Shown: in pieces, positions 62,750-64,000 of the stretch
Layout: each line of letters starts with the position of its first letter
Position numbering within the stretch: the stretch's first letter is position 1
NCBI RefSeq assembly: GCF_016755875.1
Contig: NZ_BNED01000005.1
Span: 3,079,001 to 3,143,000, forward strand
Reading direction: 5' to 3'
Length of the DNA: 64,000 nucleotides
Source of the DNA: Streptomyces spororaveus
Lineage (GTDB): Bacteria; Actinomycetota; Actinomycetes; Streptomycetales; Streptomycetaceae
Made by a program: the position numbers and the translations under genes
Notes under the pieces: model-generated
Told to the model about the DNA's origin: nothing
What the model saw: the letters and a program-made list of their open reading frames with translations, nothing else
The model's database searches: none

Positions 62750-63658
62750 GTGAACCGTCCCCCGAGCCTTGACGCCCGTCTGGAGCCGCGTCCGCCTTCG
62801 CCGTTGCAGGAGGTCCGCGACGAGCGGTTCGCGGCGCGGGGCGTGCGGCTCCTGCTCAAGCGGGACGACCTCGTCCATCCCGAGCTGCCCGGCAACAAGT
62901 GGCGCAAGCTCGCGCCCAACCTGCGTGCCGCCCTGGAGGGCGGTCACGACCGGCTGGTCACCTTCGGCGGGGCGTACTCGAACCACCTGCGGGCCACCGC
63001 CGCCGCCGGGCGGCTGCTCGGGCTGCGGACGGTGGGCATCGTGCGCGGGGACGAGCTCGCCGGGCGGCCCCTGAACGACTCCCTCGCCCGGTGCGCCGCC
63101 GACGGGATGCGGCTGCACTTCGTGTCCCGGTCGGACTACCGCCGCAAGGCCGAGCCGCGGGAGCTGGCCCGCCTGGTGGACTCGGCGGGCGCGGGCGGCG
63201 CGTACGTGGTCCCCGAGGGCGGCAGCAACGCCCTGGCCCTGCACGGCTGCGCCGAGCTCGGCCGGGAGCTGCGCGGCGCCGCCGACGTGGTGGCGGTCGC
63301 CTGCGGCACCGGCGGGACGCTGGCGGGCCTCGCGGCCGGGCTGGCCCCCGGGCAGCGGGCGCTCGGGGTTCCGGTGCTGGCGGGCGGTTTCCTGGCCGCG
63401 GAGATACGTTCCCTCCAGGCGGCCGCCTTCGGGGGCCCGGCAGGCTCCTGGACCCTGGCCGAGGACTTCCACCACGGGGGCTACGCCCGGGTCCCCGACG
63501 CGCTGGAGGCCTTCGCCGCCGACTTCGGGTCCCGCCACGGCCTCCCGGTGGAGCGGATCTACGTCGCCAAGCTGCTCTGGGCCCTGGCCGAACTCACCGC
63601 GTCCGGCGCCTTCCCGCGCGGTACGGCCCTCGCCGCGGTGGTCACCGGCCGGCCCTGA
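62750..63658 (+). CDS. PLP-dependent D-cysteine desulfhydrase / ACC deaminase-like enzyme
   Basis: 302 residues from GTG 62750. The PLP Lys lies in PGNKWRKLAPNL; FGGAYSNHLRATAAAGRLLG and VPEGGSNALALHGCAELG are the substrate and phosphate-contact motifs of the fold-type II D-cysteine desulfhydrase/1-aminocyclopropane-1-carboxylate deaminase group. AVACGTGGTLAGLAAG binds phosphate. Which substrate is used (D-cysteine or ACC) cannot be decided by these motifs. Confidence 0.88.
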   Translation: MNRPPSLDARLEPRPPSPLQEVRDERFAARGVRLLLKRDDLVHPELPGNKWRKLAPNLRAALEGGHDRLVTFGGAYSNHLRATAAAGRLLGLRTVGIVRGDELAGRPLNDSLARCAADGMRLHFVSRSDYRRKAEPRELARLVDSAGAGGAYVVPEGGSNALALHGCAELGRELRGAADVVAVACGTGGTLAGLAAGLAPGQRALGVPVLAGGFLAAEIRSLQAAAFGGPAGSWTLAEDFHHGGYARVPDALEAFAADFGSRHGLPVERIYVAKLLWALAELTASGAFPRGTALAAVVTGRP

Positions 63659-63664
63659 CCGCGC

Positions 63665-64000
63665 TCAGGTCTCCTCGCGGTAGGCCGCGGCCTCCTCCAG
63701 GTCCAGTCTGCGCAGCAGCGCCCGCAGCATCTCGTCGTCGATCCGCCGCTGGTCCCGCAGCGTCACGAAGACCTCCCGCTCGGCCGCGATCATCTCCCGC
63801 GCGAGCCGCCGGTAGATGTCGTCCGCCGACTCGCCCGTCTCCGGGTTGACCTCGCCCAGCCGCTCCCACACCGCGTTGCGCCGGCGCTCCATGACCGTCC
63901 GCAGCCGGTCCGCCAGCGGTGGCGGGAGCGTGCTGTTCTCCGGTTCCTCCAGCAGCTCCGCCAGCCTCTCCTCGGCCGCCCGCGAGGCCTCGCTCTGCGC
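63665..64000 (-). CDS. C-terminal end of a CPA1-type Na+/H+ antiporter
   Basis: The last 111 codons of a gene entering from the right edge. The visible part is a charged cytoplasmic helical tail (AQSEASRAAEERLAELLEEP, then GEVNPETGESADDIYRRLAR and LDLEEAAAYREET). This tail is characteristic of Streptomyces NhaP-like antiporters; the membrane part lies outside the window. The frame is open from the right edge with no start needed. Confidence 0.7.
   Translation of the reverse strand, partial: AQSEASRAAEERLAELLEEPENSTLPPPLADRLRTVMERRRNAVWERLGEVNPETGESADDIYRRLAREMIAAEREVFVTLRDQRRIDDEMLRALLRRLDLEEAAAYREET

Overview
The window is about 72% GC by eye, has strong third-position GC bias and many GTG and TTG starts with ATGA or GTGA stop-start overlaps, and carries a gene set typical of Streptomyces: a conservon, EshA encapsulin, SodN/SodX, snapalysin with its LysR regulator, NsrR with a flavohemoglobin, and Kgd. 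From memory the order eshA, sodN, ABC/malic enzyme, kgd, lon resembles the S. coelicolor SCO5249 to SCO5290 region in inverted or rearranged form, so this is chromosomal core/arm-proximal DNA with one clear accessory insertion. I saw no tRNA, rRNA, insertion sequence or CRISPR array.

Layout. 1-5339 (minus): a conservon (sensor kinase, Roadblock, DUF742, GTPase) followed by a styrene-monooxygenase-like flavoprotein cut by the window edge. 5737-16109: PP2C-like protein, MarR, Lon with an upstream HspR-type HAIR element, a frameshifted DUF4097 lipoprotein, sulfurtransferase, glycosyltransferase, a small lipoprotein, and a TetR/GH3 divergent pair with a clear operator. 16276-22269: OmpR-type two-component pair and the giant 2-oxoglutarate enzyme Kgd.

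22454-35136 (minus) is the most interesting part: seven genes in one direction, most very close together. In transcription order they encode an intracellular trypsin-like protease with a VMAP-like C-terminus, a MoxR AAA+ ATPase, a vWA/SAV_2336-type protein with a repeat-rich tail, an FxSxx-COOH-type RiPP precursor, an FxsB-type radical SAM/SPASM cyclophane maturase, an HExxH-type peptide hydroxylase (frameshifted here), and a TIR-NTPase-TPR protein. I read this as a vWA-MoxR-VMAP ternary conflict system joined to a cyclophane-peptide pathway and a TIR/STAND-like effector or sensor. The linkage of the two modules is the main candidate for a poorly described system.

35265-47588: small conserved Streptomyces genes, an XRE regulator with a large palindrome, an HD phosphohydrolase, the nickel superoxide dismutase locus, an amino-acid ABC transporter, malic enzyme, a quinone-reductase-like MDR protein, and a self-contained HTH/Clp-N pair behind two tandem inverted repeats. 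47847-54328: PadR/DUF4097 pair with operator, ECF sigma factor with its membrane partner, and the secreted protease snapalysin with its LysR regulator and a T-N11-A site. 54330-64000: small enzymes, the EshA family 2B encapsulin with an adjacent polyprenyl synthase, the NsrR/flavohemoglobin NO-detoxification pair with two near-identical NsrR boxes, an amidase, a MerR pair, a PLP desulfhydrase-like enzyme and the C-terminal end of a cation/proton antiporter.

Two genes (near 9730 and near 26646) each look as if a single base is missing in a G/C run. They may be real frameshifts or sequencing errors. All function calls rest on motif recognition in the translated sequence; no database search was run.
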